This document shows positions 62,415 to 64,000 of a DNA stretch of 64,000 nucleotides, in pieces. A model generated the notes under the pieces. That model searched no databases. It was given only the letters and a program-made list of their open reading frames with translations, and had not been told where the DNA came from. The translations under genes were made by a program, and so were the position numbers. The stretch is from Oceanispirochaeta crateris (GTDB lineage Bacteria; Spirochaetota; Spirochaetia; DSM-2461): assembly GCF_008329965.1 (NCBI RefSeq), contig NZ_CP036150.1, positions 310,001-374,000 of the forward strand, in the 5' to 3' direction. Position 1 is the stretch's first letter. The number at the start of each line of letters is the position of its first letter.

Positions 62415-64000
62415 ACTATAATCTGGTACGTGAAGTACACAGCTGCCAGAGCATCATCATATTCGGTTCCGTTGTATGCAGCCTTGGAGCTCTTCTCCGA
62501 TCTCTCCACTAAAGCCTGTTGTAGGTTTTTCAAAGGATCAGATGAACTGGTATCTCCGGACTTGCAGTTTTCCAGTGACTGACGGCAGAACTCCCATATG
62601 GAAACCCAATTGCCTTTGCGAAACCACGTTTCCAGGGCCTTGTGGTTTTCATAGAAAAAATGCAGGTCTCTCGTCTGTTCCAGAAAATCGCTCAGTCCTT
62701 CACCTCTTTGAAGATTCTTTGAGCTGTAGATAGTTGAAAGAGGCGGTTTAAACTGGAGCAAGTCGGAGCTGAGGGAATAGTAGGTCTGTCTGAACTTCCC
62801 TTGGATAAAGTGGTCTGCATCTATAAATAGCTCCCTGTAGACCTGTCCTTCGGGGTCCATATTATTCAAGGCAATAAGATAATTGATTTTATCCCATACC
62901 TGATTCGCTTCTTTGGATAAGGTGCGAATCTTTTCGAGGGATTGGGTGTGTCCAATTCTGCTCAGCGATTTCGCGGCATTTGATTTTATAGAAGGTTCTG
63001 TATGATCAAGAAGATCCAACAGAAGATTCTCTACTTTCTTTCCAGAGTAGGCTCCGAGGGCAAAGATTGCATTAATCTGATGATATGAACCCGCATCAGA
63101 AGCCTCCTGTATCAATTCCGGCAAAAGTTCCCTACGAGGGTGATTAAAAAGTGACTTGATCACTTCTTCTTTTTCGGAGGAAAGGGGAGACGCAATGATG
63201 GCGCGCATTTCTTCTGTTGCTATGGATGCATCATTTTGACTGATAGATAAGAGAACAGTCCTTTTTTTGACAGGATCTTCAGTTGACTTTAATTTTCCTA
63301 TATCAATATAAGCCTTCATTCCATCTATGGAAAATAGTATGGCTGCTGTTTCTTTGGTCGAGAGGCTTCCCCTATCGATGAGTTTAAAACTGAGGAAAAT
63401 CAGGGTTAAGCTGAGCATGATAGCAAATATGAAGAGAAAACTGTATGAGTTGGATAGGATCATTTCTGTATTCTGGCCTGAATCAATTAAGACTCCACCA
63501 ATGATACCGCTGAAAAATGAAAAGAATGCTGTTACAAAGTTTGTCATGGCATTGTAGCCGAAAGATTCGTTTTCCGGCATGGTGTTGACCAGAACCCGGG
63601 TGCCGAGAACATGTGTTGAGAATAGAAAAAAGTTTGTAACAAAACCAAGAACATAATAAATGTAGGCAGGCAGTTCATTGCCTTGGGAGACGGGCAGGAG
63701 CATCCACAAAACGAAGGTTATTGCCAGTAAGACTGTGACCCCCATGAGCAGAGGTCTACTTCCCAAGCGATCTGAGAATGATCTTGCAAAGAACCCAGAA
63801 CAAATCTGGGCTAGGGTCATGAACATGGCATAGAGGAATACAAAATTGGATGTAAATCCTGCTTCCTTTCTCATGAAAACAATGATAAGACTGTTGATAA
63901 CTAAAATTGATACGGTAATCCACATTAAAATTAAGGGATATCGTCTATCCTTGTTGACCATGGACTCCTTGAGAATGATAAATATATTTCGTCCTTTTTC
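62405..64000 (-). CDS. MFS-like membrane half fused to HEAT-repeat domain, 5' end cut by window edge
   Basis: The frame is open from the stop at 62405 to base 64000 without interruption, giving 531 residues. An ATG at 63961 exists, but the frame continues before it (KGRNIFIILKES), and an AAGGAG lies only three bases from it. The first 215 residues hold six helices that look like the second half of an MFS protein (ARSFSDRLGSRPLLMG), so the first half is probably outside the window. The remaining 300 residues are helical repeats of HEAT type (DAGSYHQINAIFALGAYSG, LLDLLDHTEPSIKSNAAKSL). Fusions of MFS carriers to HEAT repeats occur in some bacteria but the role is unknown. Confidence 0.7.
   Translation of the reverse strand, partial: EKGRNIFIILKESMVNKDRRYPLILMWITVSILVINSLIIVFMRKEAGFTSNFVFLYAMFMTLAQICSGFFARSFSDRLGSRPLLMGVTVLLAITFVLWMLLPVSQGNELPAYIYYVLGFVTNFFLFSTHVLGTRVLVNTMPENESFGYNAMTNFVTAFFSFFSGIIGGVLIDSGQNTEMILSNSYSFLFIFAIMLSLTLIFLSFKLIDRGSLSTKETAAILFSIDGMKAYIDIGKLKSTEDPVKKRTVLLSISQNDASIATEEMRAIIASPLSSEKEEVIKSLFNHPRRELLPELIQEASDAGSYHQINAIFALGAYSGKKVENLLLDLLDHTEPSIKSNAAKSLSRIGHTQSLEKIRTLSKEANQVWDKINYLIALNNMDPEGQVYRELFIDADHFIQGKFRQTYYSLSSDLLQFKPPLSTIYSSKNLQRGEGLSDFLEQTRDLHFFYENHKALETWFRKGNWVSIWEFCRQSLENCKSGDTSSSDPLKNLQQALVERSEKSSKAAYNGTEYDDALAAVYFTYQIIVHS

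Noticed and set aside
1-64000. CRISPR arrays, tRNA or rRNA genes, prophage or plasmid genes
   Set aside because: No regularly spaced repeats, no tRNA arm patterns and no phage or conjugation genes were recognised; the only mobile element supported is the IS256-family copy.

Overview
The window looks like chromosomal DNA of a free-living, probably marine or sediment, anaerobic spirochaete (Spirochaetales, Oceanispirochaeta/Spirochaeta-like). This is an inference. It rests on moderate A+T content, three 7TMR-DISM receptors tied to c-di-GMP domains, binding proteins that all carry an Ala-Asn-Gly sequence at the signal-peptide cleavage site, a mix of ABC, TRAP and TTT transporters, ABC operons without their own ATPase, and many TTG/GTG starts behind strong Shine-Dalgarno sequences. 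I saw no rRNA, tRNA or CRISPR array.

Region 1 (1-6 kb): an outer-membrane-type protein and an MFS exporter (cut by the window edge), then two related regulators with a seven-helix membrane domain and a LuxR DNA-binding domain, then a second outer-membrane protein. The second regulator is split by a complete IS256-family element (3707-5033) with an 8-bp target duplication. Removing the element and one copy of the duplication restores one 296-codon reading frame.

Region 2 (6-26.7 kb): a 7TMR-DISM/HD-GYP phosphodiesterase; a minus-strand operon of arginase-like protein, EFR1-type flavodoxin-ferredoxin, lipoprotein and polyol dehydrogenase; a nucleoside hydrolase; a giant DUF2339 membrane protein; three tandem AIM24/TIGR00266 paralogues; a TPR protein; a sugar ABC importer without ATPase; an orphan response regulator; a 7TMR-DISM/PAS/GGDEF cyclase; and a peroxiredoxin-like protein.

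Region 3 (27-48 kb) is a glycan-use locus. It has three GH38 alpha-mannosidases, two formylglycine sulfatases, a TRAP transporter with a DHDPS/NAL-family aldolase, a second ATPase-less sugar ABC importer, and two GntR-LacI regulators in a mirror-image layout: operon A (TRAP-aldolase-GH38) <- | -> R1 R2 <- | -> operon B (GH38-ABC-sulfatase-sulfatase). None of the mannosidases or sulfatases has a visible signal peptide. The inferred job is uptake of sulfated, mannose-containing oligosaccharides followed by desulfation and trimming in the cytoplasm.

Region 4 (48-56 kb): a 7TMR-DISM/GGDEF cyclase, an MFS permease, an M15 (VanY-like) peptidase, DUF493, VOC and YczE-type proteins, and an alanine/glycine:cation symporter.

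Region 5 (56-64 kb): a catabolic operon with an M24-fold protein that has lost most metal ligands, a tripartite tricarboxylate transporter (TctC-TctB-TctA), a Gfo/Idh/MocA oxidoreductase and an FCD-type GntR regulator, followed by a convergent MFS-HEAT fusion that runs off the right edge.

A recurring theme is that in all four binding-protein-dependent transporters (two ABC, one TRAP, one TTT) a stem-loop sits directly behind the binding-protein gene and before the permease genes. This would favour high binding-protein and lower permease expression.
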